64,000 bases of DNA. Source: Streblospio benedicti. Its lineage: Eukaryota; Annelida; Polychaeta; Spionida; Spionidae. The notes below the pieces were generated by a model, which worked only from the letters and a program-made list of their open reading frames with translations, had not been told where the DNA came from and ran no database searches. The DNA lies in assembly GCA_019095985.1 (NCBI GenBank), contig CM032666.1, positions 9,061,272-9,125,271 of the forward strand. The letters are read 5' to 3'. The position numbers and the translations under genes were made by a program. Position 1 is the first letter of the stretch. Each line of letters starts with the position of its first letter. This document shows, in pieces, positions 39,401 through 54,400 of this stretch.

Positions 39401-42400
39401 TTCTATAGTACAAATTCCAAGAAGGGTTATGCATTTCAGCTTCCTTAAACAAATATAATATTCATAAGATACAATAGTTGGAAAAACACTATATAATAAG
39501 AAACACTTGCCTGATCTGAGTTTTTTTTCACAATTGTCGCTAGAGGAGTTGATAAGTATGGCAAACACAGGCACCAGCATCAATGATTCTGGACATAACT
39601 ACTTGTTTGTTAATATACAATTGAAATTATTAAAAAGAAAAAAATTCGTCATTCAAAGATTAGATATCTATTCAAAATCGTGTTTTTAAAGTGTACAATG
39701 AATGATGGTGGTGCCTTTGATCCCAACATCTTATAATATTGCACTCAATATTTGTAAAATAACCCTAGATTTCAGAATATCATAGCTATTATATGAAAAC
39801 TCCAGTACTCAATGAATAATATCTGTGCTCATTTAAGTATGCCATAGAGAATAACTTGAGCCATCAGTGACCTAAGGTCCTGTGGGATGAGCGATTCATG
39901 GGAATGATTGAATATGGATGGGTGCAATGTTTTCTGCCATTTGTTAATATGAGTTTGTTTACATGTGACTTGTATCTGTCCATCAATGGGCTAAAACTGA
40001 CACATCTGTTTTTTGGACTGACGGTCACTGTCGTAAGACAGATGTGGCACTGTTTAAAGTCGGTCAGTCAGTCAGTCACTTCAGTCAGTCACTTCAGTCC
40101 ATCAGTCAGAAGGTAAATGATCAGTCTGGTCTGTCAGTTCAGTCAAGTTGGTCATGTTAGTCAGGTCAGCAACAACAAATTACCATTATTATCTTAAGAC
40201 TTTTACTCATTTCATCATTTATCCAATCCAACTCTCGATCAATCAGAATAAGTGTCACAAGAAAACAGCTTCAATTCATAACACTATGACTTAGTGCATA
40301 TAGTGCTAACTCACAAAAAATGCATATTCGCTCTAAAAGGAAGAACTAAAAGGACGTTCTTATGTTGCCTCACCCTGTGCTCATTATCAGTATGTTTAAA
40401 CCTTTTATGTCCCACTTCCTTCCCCCATTACAGTGAGTTACACAAGACAAACTAATCAATGTGTCAAAAGGTTAGTATCATAGTCCCACAGTGTAAGCAA
40501 GCAGACAGATCTTACGGAATTTGTATTTACCCTTTTCTTCTCAGTGAGTTTACGTTTTTGAGAGCAAAACGTATGTGATATATAGATTTCAAAAATACTT
40601 ATAAAGCTAATTGGTGTGGCAACAGATTAAGATTATAGGTTTTCACTGGGACCCACAGTCTGAGCAAGCAGGCAGACGATACTTTTTATTTTTGAATGAG
40701 CTTCTTGGATCATAACTTATAAATGTAATAAGCTAAACAGCTAATCAAGAATTGAATGGTTAACATAAACGTCTTTCATTCTATGGAGAGCAAACAGAAT
40801 GTATTTTTTATGCTCTTTTCTACCTTTTTATTTTGAATAATGAGTATTTTGTGGTTGACTTGCTCAATACACTATTTGAAGAAACCAAGATCATCAAAAA
40901 TTTGAAAGATTGGCATCATAGTCCCAAAGTGTAGGCATACAGACAAAATTTACGTTTCTCTTTTAAGCTTTTCTTTATGGTGAATAGTTATGCTCATGCG
41001 ATACACCTGATGATATTTGAGTTTTTTACCGTTAATACCACACATGGGATAGAGTTGGCCTCAATATGGAGGTTCGCGTTTGTCTACTAATAAAAACTTG
41101 GGATCATGAGAAATGGTCTTATTATAGAGGTGGTCACTTTATAGAAGTGATCTTAATTGGTGGTTCTACTGTAGGTTGAGTTTGATAATGACATAGAACC
41201 ACACAGGGCTGGCCTCAATTTGTTTCAAACTAGAGAGGTGGTCTTTTAATGGAGGTTCTCTGTGGTCATTTTGTGGAGGGTTGCAATTGTTTTGGACCAG
41301 TAAAAATGACCTTATTATATAGTAGTCTCTCTGGAGAGGTGGATTACAATTGATGGCTATACTGTACCCAGCCTCACAATTAATGAAGACTGCTCAATCA
41401 TGGAACTCGCTGACATTGAGTAAGATTTATGACCGTTTCTCTATGTGATGGAGATAATTATGAGATTTTGCGTGCTAATCATATTATTGCTGGGCTGTTG
41501 ATGATAGAGATAGGAGCCGTCAGTCACAGTTAACAATGGCGACGTTAGTGGTAATTTGGTACTGTACAGTGCTTCAAGTTTGCCAAAATTGACCATATAA
41601 ATGAATGATGAAACTTTGTCGTAATTTTACTTATGATTTTCTTGATCTATTTTAAGATGCTATGTTCAAGATTATTGTTGCAAAGCCATTATGAAAATTT
41701 TGTTAGACGTTTTTTTATAATCATTCATCATCAACGTAGTAGTAGATCCATTTAACAGAATATATTAACATAATTTAATCATTTGTCTTTCCTACACTAA
41801 TACCAATAGTATAATGAATATATGTATAGCATAAATAATGTTATACTTATTTTTATGAACTCTATTATTAATAGTAGGAATATCGATAGAGGTTAAACTA
41901 AACTATGCTACTACTCACTAATTCAACAAACACCGACGTTGCGGCTTCAATCACAGAGCCTTTGACCGAAGTGACAAATCTGGTGTGGTGACGTCACATT
42001 GGCGCGAATTTGATTTCCACGAGGTAGAGTTCCTGGTAGAAAGCAGATCTATGGAGGAGGTTCGGGGGGATGTTCTTGTCCTGGTTGAGGTTGAGCAGGG
42101 CCAGAGAGGTTATCGGAAATGAATTTATCATATGAATGTGAAAAATGATATTATTATTTTACATATCTAGTATAATGAGGATTTGAATATACATTGCTGA
42201 TAGTTATAGAGACTGGTCAATGCTGTTGGTAAATGTTGATCAAATTCAGCCTTAATCAATTGCTCACTTTGCGCCGTGGCACCTACCCTATGTGATTACA
42301 GTACTTGCACAGTGATTCGAGCCTATATACAATATACCTAATTGGCTAATAATCTGCTAGCATAGTTGATGAGAGCTAACAGTAGCTTTTGTAGTAAGGG

Positions 42401-45400
42401 CTTTTCATCCCCAGTTGGTTTAGAAAGAAACCAACATCGCACTAATATGGATCTGGTGTGAATAATGTAATTAAACTGCGCATGGAAAGTAGACTATAAA
42501 ACTTGCATTTCTACATTTACGGCAATGCTATAATTGCATTAAAGTACAAAGCCCACAAGGGTACGATGTAATGCTATTTTTCTCCACATTTCGTTCATTT
42601 TTTAATGCAAAGAAGCTCCTAAAATGCATGTCTTGTGTTCAGTAATTCAAAATGTTCGTGGGTGACGCCCAAATATTGTATCTTCTGAGAATGTGCATCA
42701 CCTCTTTTGAAAAATTTTGTGCAAAATGGAGTATACATTGTATATGAAAGTTTAAAACGTTGTCAACACTGGGTCGTATTGATCTTAAAGTTGGATTACC
42801 AATATTCACTATGCAAGTGCAAATTTTATAAAGTGTCTGTTTATAAATGGATGGTAGTGGGTGTTGAGTAAATTTTCCCCAACCAGCTGCACACGGCTCC
42901 ATGCCATATTTGTTTGCTTTTTGCATCAATGAACTGAACCATCTAACCTAAAGGCTCATGGGCATTAGGATGTGTGGTATGTTTTTACACAAAAATGCTA
43001 TTTCTGCATCTGCCAGAACATAATCGCCAAGGAAATGAGCAATGCTCCAGAAAATTTGTTGTCAGGATCTTTTTTGTTTTGCATCCCTATAAATGCTGCA
43101 GACATTAATGAGACCAAATAATAGGGGAGTGTGTAGTAATTATATGATGTGCTCATCAAAGAAAGATGCTGACTGTTACATGATATGGCGGAATCTATGC
43201 ACATCAGTGATGCACATATCCTCTGACTTCCAATCATTGGCAATTATTATACATTTGCACATGCAAATGTCAAACTTGAAGGGAGCTATCATATAAAGTA
43301 TCATAAGTTAACCTAAAATTTATTTTTCACCCTACTGGTATATGAGTATTGTCGGACTTTTTGTTCAAATATGAATTGATGTTTATTTTGTGTGTGTGTA
43401 TAGTTAAATTGTCAAGATTATTACTGTCCACATGTTAGCAACTGTCGGTTTATGGGAATCTGTTTCACTATGCACATATGCATTGTTTTTATATTTCAAT
43501 GACTTGTGAATTGACTAATAAGTCTGGAGTAGATAAGAATGCATTTTAGCTTGAAGAAGTGATTTCACATCATTTTAGAAATTTATTTAAATTTCACGCA
43601 TGCACCCTCTAATTCATCCACTTTGTGAAAATGTCATTCTAAATTGGCTTAGAATTAGGAAAGTATGCAGTGATTTAGTTTCAGCAACTAGATGGTGAAA
43701 AAACGTGTGGAGGTTTTTCACATCCACTTTCAGATTGTTTAAATGACGGACCGACCTAGAAGCTGGTAACTGTGGCTATTGACCATTGGTCTTTTATATC
43801 CAATGCTTTTTATGGAGCTCATGCATGTATTTATTTGCACTCGAAGAATGAATTGAATATGTATTTCTTAACGCCCTGGGGAGCATACAGCATAAAGGTG
43901 GATTTTATTTCTTTACAGTCCACTAATATGATACACATACAATATGCAATGAACCTTACACATCAAATCCTAAGTAATACAGCATAAAACATCTACTCAC
44001 TTATATAAGAGACAACACAATATATATGATAAATGAATAATGCACAATGTGACACAAGAGAACCCTTGTTGTTCTGCCCATTTTGAGATTATGTCATCAT
44101 AAATCATGTAACACTGAAGAATTCAGCAGATGTCATATGAAACTTTTGGTGTTTGTAAGTTTCAAAATACGGTTGGAGTGTGGTTCTGATAACATTGCTT
44201 ATATTTTGTTGTCTCTATTTTCAGGTAAGTTGGACTTGTTTGCTATTACACTGATGCTCTTGGTAAGTCGATCATTTATAAGCTCATTTCTACTTGGCTG
44301 AAATCAATAAAGAAATTCACAGTCTTTTTTATGTAATTTTGAAATACAACCACAGACTACCATCTAAGAGCCCACGTTTAAGTTTACTCATTACCAAGTC
44401 AGTGCTAACTCCCATGTTCAAAAGAATGGGATTTTAAGGACTCTGAACACTCAAATGGTCATCTATGGTATATGGTAATGCTATCTTTCTTCTTGATTGA
44501 ATGACAATGTATTGGAAAGTAGATAGTCATTTCATGCACAGAGAACTATCTAACTACATTAACAGGCAAAGCAGTATGTTTACCGTGTAGGTTGAAGATT
44601 TGTATAAGTGTATTTCAAATGTTGAATATTTCTGAATTCTAGAAACTACCATTCATCCATCTCCAACACACCATACCCCAATAAATAGTGTTGTTTTAAA
44701 AATGTACATTCACATCTACAAGAGTGTTGCCCCTTAAATGTTGAATTCAACTAAAAAGTTTTAACTTTTCTTGAACTCATTAAATCTAGAGTCACTCAGA
44801 TTTAATACAAAAAATAGGGGAAAATCCTAAAAAATTGCAACTGGGGTTCTGCGTGCTTGTCATAAACATGGCAAATGTCATTCCTAAATGGCAGCCACCA
44901 CTGCGGAGGTTAGAGTTTCTATCAAAATGCCATGTATTGATGCTGATGATGAAGGCTACAGGGAGAGCGCAGACGTCAAAAAGCTTTCATTTCACCAAAC
45001 ATCTCCCTGTGTAATCCGCTGGTAATCCCTATCCACAGAAACTTGCTTTTGTCATTTTTTTTCAACATTTCAAAGAGTGCTCAAAACTAAAGGTTGATTC
45101 CATGTTGGTATCATAGAAATGTGAATCTACTTTATTTTTACTTTGGATCAGTTTAGTTTTTTGTCAGTTGAGATTTTAAATCGTGACAGTGTCTGTTGCA
45201 CGAAGTCCAGAATTCCTTCTAGAGTGTGTAAGTAATATATCATGTTATACTATTTTAGATTGACAAATTGTGACAATGCTAACACTTTCATATCATGGTA
45301 TGCTTTTGGTTTTACAAATTGTGACATTGTTAACACTTCGTTGAAAAAGAGATGGCCTCCATTCATTAATTGTTCAGTAGAAAGTTATTATCTAAACCGG

Positions 45401-48400
45401 CCTTGAACTCTTTAGAATAAACGGTTTTGACAGGTAGTCTTGTGATGGCATCTGATCAAAAATAGACTTTACGCACGTGGCAGAACATGTGCTTTTTTCA
45501 TGGTTGCAAAAATGTGTGTACAGTAGTAATGCAAATACAGTAAAACCTCTGAAAACACTAACATAGGACTAATGCCAATTAGTAGATTACAGAGATGGTC
45601 TCTTTGGCAGGTTGGAAACAATTGAGGCTATAATGATATGATTGTTCATTATACATTCAATATGAAAAGTAATCAAGTTTAAAGAGATAGCCCAAGCTGG
45701 AAGTTGTGAATGGATACGAAAATTAACTACTTTACAGAATAAATTTGTTTAACAAAATTAAAGTGCACGAAGCACCTCTTCTATGAGCTAGCCATTTAGC
45801 TGTATTTGACATTTCTGAACCAAATTACAAGTTAACATAGGCAAATTGATGTGAAGCATTATGAAGGGAAAGCAAGATGTGCTCAAGTCATTCAAATATT
45901 CAACTTACAAGAGTCCAGTCTAAAAGGTTCCATCTGAATCAAATTTATCTGTTCCGACAAAAGTCTGGACACCTGTACATTGATCATTTTCAGCTCGCTC
46001 AATCCTATATATACCCAATGAGTAAGAAAATTTGATGAAAAAAGGCACAGGGCCTTATGAAAATGATTTTATATTTTCATAGAAAGAATAATAAAAAAGA
46101 AATACAAAAGGTACCAATTCGAAGTTCCTTTGGGTTCGACAAAATACTTCTTGTTGTAACACATTACATAAATGTACATGTTAGTTATTAATCATAAAAG
46201 CACATGTTCGTGCACGGGGTTCCTATAAATTCTTTTGCAATTTCAAGGCTGTAAGAAAAAAATTTGAAAACATAACCTTGTTTGATTAACTTGTGAACAG
46301 CTCGGTACAAAGTCTTTCATAAGCTTTAATTCACACAAACAGAGACTATCAATTTTATGGTTATTTAAAAGTCGACCACCGCGTTTTCAGCTGATGGTTT
46401 TGTCCTATGACCATAGGACTATTTTAAATTGGGGTCCTTATTTAATTTTTACTTAAGGGTCAGTAATGCAGGTCTGAATTATGTGAAGTCTTGGAATTTC
46501 TTGTATTATTTCAAGCCTTGGAAACTGTAACAGATATATATCATAAAAAGATGTGTATATTATAGTTGTATTGTGGCTGATAATATGAATAATAATAACA
46601 TTTCTAGTTCTACTCTCACTGTCCTGCCAAGCAAGCTCCTACCACTCTATTGTGCTTGGCAGAACATTGAGAATAGAATTGAATTCAACAATACAGTGGT
46701 AGGAGCTTGCTTGGCAGAAGAGTGAGAGTGCAATTGAATTCAGAAGCAAACTTGGGAAAAATATATACATACAGTTATTCATAACATTTCTAGTGTTCTA
46801 AAGTATGGCACATAGAATAATAAAAATAATAATTATTATTATTGTAGCAAACCTTTCATATATCGGGGTGGGCCATTACCTTGAATGTGGACCGTTGGAC
46901 ACATGTATATGGCAGACATTTAGGATAGGAGGGATCAATAAGAGGCAATGACCAAAAAGTTATGCGATGTGACACCACAATAAACATGCATTGAGCTGAG
47001 GAAAGTCATGAGCCATAAAAACAACTGGTCTGAATCTAATGCCTTTTTCTGGTACCCTAAATGGTCATGGGGGCTTTTACAATGCACAATTTTTTAAGGA
47101 GCTATTGCATTACTACTTTTCTTCAAACCATCCGTGACTGTTTAAGAGCGGGAGAGACGGGGCTAAGTCGGCTGCCCCGAGATCTTGAAAAAAACATTTA
47201 CACAGGCAATATATAATTTGATTCTATAGTCTAATAATAAGGGGTCCCAAATAAATATTTTACGGACCCTAGATTTTGTCAGCTTTTTTATAAGCACCAA
47301 ACCAAAAGCCACAAGTATACATATTTTCAAATGAATTTATGCAGCATTAAGTTAAATTAAAATTGATAAACACCCCCAAAGACCCAAATAACAAGGGCCT
47401 CTAAGTAAACATTTTTAGAGAACCCCAAATTTTGCTTTAAATATTTATGCAAATCACAACAAAGGTCATGACTTTTGACAAAATGTCGTGAGTCGCGACG
47501 AAGGGGACCCACTTTGAATCATAGCTAAACCTTGATAGTGCAATACCTGCCCCCATGATAGTGGTGACATTCAGGTTTGATGCCTGCATAGTGCACAGCT
47601 GACACAATACAACTGCTTACTCGTGTCACTCAAACGAGCATTGGGCCCCCAGTTTGCTTGTAAAAGTAGGGAAGGGGAATTTGAGAGAATGCCTTTATTT
47701 TGTGAACATAATACAATTCAATAAAATATTTTTTTCATCATAATTAGTAGGTTAATTAGCTGCTAAAACATTTTACACTTTAAACCAAACATATGTTATG
47801 AATCAGGTGAATTTTATTTTATTTTATAAAACGATTCCTGAACCTTAACAGTCTCATTGTGCATCTGTTATGATGCGGCTTGTTATATAAATGGTGAAAA
47901 TCTGTTTAGAACATTAAGATATTGGGCACTGTAGGGCTTGGAACACTTTGCAGATAAACTTAAGCAAAATGTATGCGGACCTGGATACCGGTATACATTT
48001 CGATCATGTTGAATATATGAAAGCATATATTGAACTGCTGAATGTTTATTACCTTGCCATTGGTAAGTTCATAAATTTTCATAATTTTCTGAAATACTTT
48101 TTTTAAAGAATATGTTTGGGATAAAATTTCATGTAATTGCAATGAATTTTCTATGATATCAATAGTTTATTTGTATGATAGATTATCAATATTTCTGATT
48201 TCAATTGGAACATTGTTAAGAACTGTTATATTGCTGTTGTGTCCAAAAACAATTCTCCCCATATATCTGTATAACATTCTAACTATAAAAAATACCAGTT
48301 ATTCTTTATATATTTTTCGTTTTATCTTTTTCAAATTAAACCTTGTTTGTATCTTTCAGGATTAATACGTTGGATTCAAATGCTCATTAAATGATAGATG

Positions 48401-51400
48401 TACTCAAACAATTAAATTGACTCTATTCTTCAAAAGATTAATGCAAATAATCTACATTTTGCTTTCTGTGGTTCTGAATGTAACAAAATTATTGTTGTAG
48501 ACAGATTTATAGCAAAAGGCTTATTGCATTTTGGCAATATACCGGTATATGTATATTCATTTAGGAAATAAGAAAAGTTAATAGGGCAATCTTATCTATT
48601 GGAGGCCACACTTTTAGAACTACTACTAAAATACTACTAGAAATGTCCTATAAAGTCAGCAAACCGTAAATCATTATGTTTTGATTTTGTTATGGAGAAC
48701 TATGGTAAAATGACTGCGTGCTTTATCAACATTTATACATACTAGATGGCCCGGCTCCTTCGGAGCCTATTTTGTGTATGATGGAAACGAAAATGTGAAA
48801 AACGCTGTGGTATTGTACCCGTGGACGATAATAGAAGATATTAACAAAATACCTTGTAGAAGAACTCACACAGCACTTTGGAGTGAAGTTATATATCGTA
48901 AACCAATATTCCTAAGATGATGATTTGATTACATAGCATTTTATCGCCTGTGCAGTAGATGTAGTGCTCTATTTTACGATAATAATATGAAATAAAACAC
49001 AAAATCTCCAACAGGGAACATAACATCCTCTTTCAGCGGGACGAAAGAATGCTTTGTCGTTTCATCACATATTTTAATAAAAAAATTTATTTCATTTTCT
49101 TTTTAATCATAAGCTATTTCGCCAAACAATTGATACATCCTTATTTAGATTGACCAATGTCTTTGTTTAGGTTGACCCCGGGAGTTTGATTAATGGATAA
49201 TAGCGAATTTATTACGCCTTTGTTCTGCAGATTGACCCGTGGACAATTGTGTAATAACAAACCGTTGTATAAGCCAATAAACAAATGCGTCGAATTGACT
49301 AAGTGGCCGGAAATAATGGCTGCTTCCAGTTATCGTGCTAGTTATTTTTTGACCATTTCAAACCAGTTTTCTCATAAATGATGACATAATTGAATGTGTG
49401 CGGCTTGTGAACCGATTTCTACATTACTGACGCAGCTCAAGTTGAAGTTTTTAAGTGACAAAACTGTAGTGGTGAGCGCCAGGAGAGGAAAAATGTCACA
49501 TTTTTTGTCGAATCAGCATTGCCAAGCAGATTCGGTGAAGCAGTGGCCTAAATGAGTAGAGAATGAAAGGTATGGTGCATATGGCAACATGCACACAGTA
49601 GTAAGGCAGGGAGCGGGTCTAGTTTTGAAGCCCTGAACCGCCACTGATAAGAGCAAAGGGGGATAAATGTCCGAGATTCGTAGGGGGTGGTGGCCAAAAG
49701 TAGGTAACAGCCGGTTTGCGTAATTATAATTAATTCAATTTATAAATGAGGACAGTTAATAAGACAAAGCAATCTTCTCCAGCACATTTTTAATGCAATA
49801 GTATCAGATTATATACATAAATAATAAGAGCCCTCAGTGCATTGTTAAAACTGGTTATTGAAAGGAGTAAACATTCTCCTTTTTCATCATGATCTGTTCA
49901 TCACACTTGCTCTTGTGTGTCAATAGCAATAAGCAGTGTTGATAATCGTCAAAGAGACTTGTTTCTTACGGAATCCCCATAAACTTCCATGAACAAAACA
50001 TTGACCTAGAGGGTTCTAATTCTTTCTCCAAGTCAATAAGGCTACATCCTATAGCTTCTGCCAAGATTAAAATTATGAACAAACGACTGTGGCACCAATT
50101 CGCCAAGCATGTGAAGACTTTGAGAAAGAATCCTCTATGTCAGTACTTACACACAAGTCCTGACAATGTATCTTTGTATAAACAATGACTTGTTCATAGA
50201 ATCATGTACAAAAGCCAAGTTGCACAAATCTTGTCTGCTTCACACTTGTGCAACCTAAGCCCATGAACGGTGTTGATAATCATCAAAGAGATCATTGTTT
50301 CCTGCCATGGCGACCATAAACTCCCATAAACAATACGATGGGGAAATCTGTGCACAGTGCCCTCTAATATCTCGAACGACGGTGTCTAATAAATCATCGA
50401 ATTTGATTGAGGGTTCAGTTGGTACAGTGTCACAAACTGATGATCCCTAAAACTCTAATAACTGTCTGTCACAAGATATGGGAGTATGCATGGGGCCCAA
50501 AGAGAAAAGTTTGGTCAATAGATAAAAAACCAGTAGAACCTCTATATAAAGACCACCGTGGGGATCATCTCAAGGGGTCTCAACACCGTGTTGGTCTCCT
50601 CTGGATGTTCAAAGTGGTCTTTTTATGTACTGTGAAAATGGAATCTTTAAAGAGGTAGTTGCATTGTAGTGATGGCATTAATTGGAGGTGTCACTGTATG
50701 GCACTGTGTTGATCGTTTTAGATATTAAACACCAAGTCATTGGCTGAAAAAGGGCTGTCCTTTTTTTCAAACACCAAAAGGGGTCCTAGTGGTATGCATG
50801 TATCATTGTGATGTTCTAAATTAATCTAACCCTATGTTTGGTTTGAAAGAATTTTGCATTGTTGCGTTTTTCACTTTTCAAAATGATAAAACTTATAGCT
50901 GTGTGTTTCTGGTGTACAAAGATAACAACCATGTCAGAGTGATCCATTTATTGAATATTTGAAGAGCATGCATGTGGTCGACACCACATCAAGAACTGGT
51001 GTTTTTACCCTAAACAGCATCATACTCTGAGAGCTAAGGAACCATAATTGAAGTCTTAGAACAATATCATGCCAAAAATGCACGATGTACGAGCTTTGTG
51101 GGTTTCTTTGAGCACTCCCAAGTAGATGGTAGAGCAGTGGGCAAAAAGATGGCCGTTATGGGATATATTGTTAAGTGATATATGATAATGCAGCGGAGAT
51201 TTTTCTTCTTTTCCCAACTATTTTTCTGTCTATTTTTGGGGACTCTTATGTTGGGTTCTGTGAAAGAGATGCAGAAAGAAATTTGTTTTGTACATTTTTA
51301 CAGTTTTGTAATAAAGTTTGTTATAAAAGTCCCTGTAATTATTGGTTAACATATATCCATCTCTAGATGTCTTAATTAGATATGAATGACCGACCATCCA

Positions 51401-54400
51401 AGCACTCGCAGTGTTTAAATTCAAATTTTTTTCATCAATTTGTTGTATTGATAAATGGCATAGTCTGGGATGGGGCCCACACATATGGTAGTGAGTTTCC
51501 AATGTGAGTTTCCAATGGAGGGTCCTTACATAAGGAGGGCTCTATCTTGATCGTTCCAGTATACTAAGAAAGTCCCCATTTCCATACAAAATATTCCTGC
51601 ACAGCAAGCCACAGTTGTAAATCATGTGACACTTTGAATTGCACATGGAATCTCAAATTGTGAGGCAATATTAACCGTGTCTTGTCGGACAGGTGTTAAT
51701 GTATGCAAGATTGAATATGAAAAGAAGTTCTGCTGAAAAATAGACATAATCCATCATTCTATGATGGGGGTGTAAACATTGTACTCACTTTCTATGAGGG
51801 TAGAGAAGTTTCATAGTTTGGTATATTAGGTGTTTATATCAGATGTCTCATCATGAATGCTGCAAGTCTGATGCCCTTACCTCTGTTCTTTGTTCAGTTT
51901 TGATACCTGCATTGCCTCTTGGCGCTGATAATGAGTTTGCAAACTCCCTCCTTCCTTTTAAAAAGGCATTTTTAGTATAATGCCACAAAATCCACTAATG
52001 TTTTCCATGAAACCTCAAGAAGCCCAGCAGACTCCTTATCAAAAATCTGGATCGGTCGATTTGGCTGGGGACGAGTGCTGGGGGAGGAACCTTCAATCAA
52101 GTCAATCCTAATGCGCATATAACGACACTTTTATTTCAAAACATTTCACACTTGACTCACACAGTCGGCGGCGATAGCACCTTTATTCTGCGACTGTGAG
52201 CAAAATTAATCTTCCTCTTTACTGAGTTGAAGGATCCATTAAGCTGTCAAATTCAGCGGCGTTGTTCATATTGTCGGCAAATGTAGGTGCTTCAGAGATG
52301 TCTTCCGCAGCTTGTGATAAAATATGGCAGGCTTTTTGTCAGTCTATATTGAATTTGTAGGTGTCACTTTACAATGGCGGGAATATGCATGCTTTGCAGC
52401 TTTTCGTCCGACATTGATCGAACGGGGACACAAGACATTCCATATTTCAACATTTTGGGGATGCGAGTGTTGCTTTTCCATTTTGACAGCTGAAAATATG
52501 ATTTGGTGTTTCATTCTGTCACTTGGTTTTAGCTATAGCATTACTACTCTGTTTCTTTTTTTTGTTTATTTTGAATGACAACATCCAACACAATAGATAT
52601 AAGTTGTGTATGCTGTATATGACTGTTCGAATTCCCGGAGGGTTCAGGGATGATTTATAGTTGATTCTGATAAAGGTTAAAAAAAAAGGTGACATTTTTT
52701 TCTTTAATTCAATATGCCTGACGTTTGATGTACTATATATTTGTGTGTGCGCCTTGACATGAGCCTGTGGTGCTGCAAAGAATTGGATTGTGTATTTGGT
52801 AATAGCATTGTCAAAAAAATGAGTAATAACAATGTTGACCCTTATTTATTGGCTGTTGACAGGTTTATTTTTCACATGTCAGCTATAGTTTGATTTCCTG
52901 ACAAGCTGTGATATTGTTTCCTTTTGATGTATATCTCTGGATGTTCGTTTCTTTATGATCATATTTGATACAAATAAATCATCATATCTTGTAAGAAGAG
53001 GTTCTGACAATCCAATCAGATAGAGGATCCCACAGGGTGAGTTTGACCTTTCAAGTTCACAACACCTTTTGACTGTGTTTACAAATGACTGATAAAGGAA
53101 GTGCTCAAGCTATTGGCACCCTAACAAACTGTCATTACATTCACCAAACAAATATTTCTTTACCCTCTCAAGTTGTTTTGTCCATTACATCTCATTAACG
53201 TAAACATGGGTGTCACCATAGAGATGGATGTATATTGAACCAGTTTTTTCAGGGTAAATTGAGCACTTTTTTCAGATATTCATAAGGCTATAGATACTTC
53301 TTAAACCAAGTCTGAAGGTCTAAATCTTATTTAGAAGCTTTTGCCTGGAATTGAACGCGCAACCACTAACAATGCCTACACTTGTCATATGAACAGTATT
53401 ATACATATCATGAATGCTTATATGTATGTTATGGTACAAGTTTTGTTCTTATCTACTCTTATCTTTATTAATCTAGACAACAATGACTGTAGAACTTGTG
53501 GTTTGCTGTAAGTTTTGCTGATACATTTATCACAATGTACTTTGAGATGAGCATGAGAAAACTCTAGTGATGAATCTTCGTACAAATTAATCAAATATAT
53601 TTCTAAATGAAAATTTTCTGCATCTATTTTACATTATGTGTTTCATTATCAATGTAAAAATGCATCTCTTGTGAGTTTTATATTTCCGTGTGTACTTAGA
53701 ATCCTTCTATTATTCATCACTGAGACACTCTGCTTTCCTTTTATACTCTCCTTATATGACCACAACTTTATACATTTCGAACATCTATGACATTTCTATA
53801 TTTCTAATTTTGTTGCATTAAAGGATTTTTCGCTTTCGTGCAAGTCATTTTAGTACAGGGCAAAATAGTGAAACTGCCACCTCAGTGTTATTTTCTTGTT
53901 AATGTTTTTTGTGTTATTGTATCTTGTCACTACCATATTCTGATGCATTAAAGACCATTGGCATAAATATTAATTACTTCTAATGATTAACATTTTGATT
54001 CCCACTCATAAGCCCATGGCATTTGGAATTTTATTTCAACAGGAATATTGTTAGACCCTTGGGTTCTTGTTTACTGAACTGTGGAAAACTATGTACAGTA
54101 AAGCCCTATTGTCGGAACAGCACTTGTAGAGGTTTTTTTTTTTATTTCTTTAGAATATTGTAAAGGTTCTATTGGTCATCTGGATTATAAATGGCTTGAA
54201 ATTTTTCTATTTCCTGTTAACTTTTGATTTAGGCCTTTTCTACTGTAATGTATTCCTTATTAAAATGGCAATGGGCTTTTTGATTTGCTTTGCACCTTAA
54301 TGGAACAGTATAAAACTATCCCAACATATTTTTCTAAACACTTTGTGGGGCCTTCACCTTCTCACATCAATTTTCATACCCACTGTAATAATTTTGGTTT

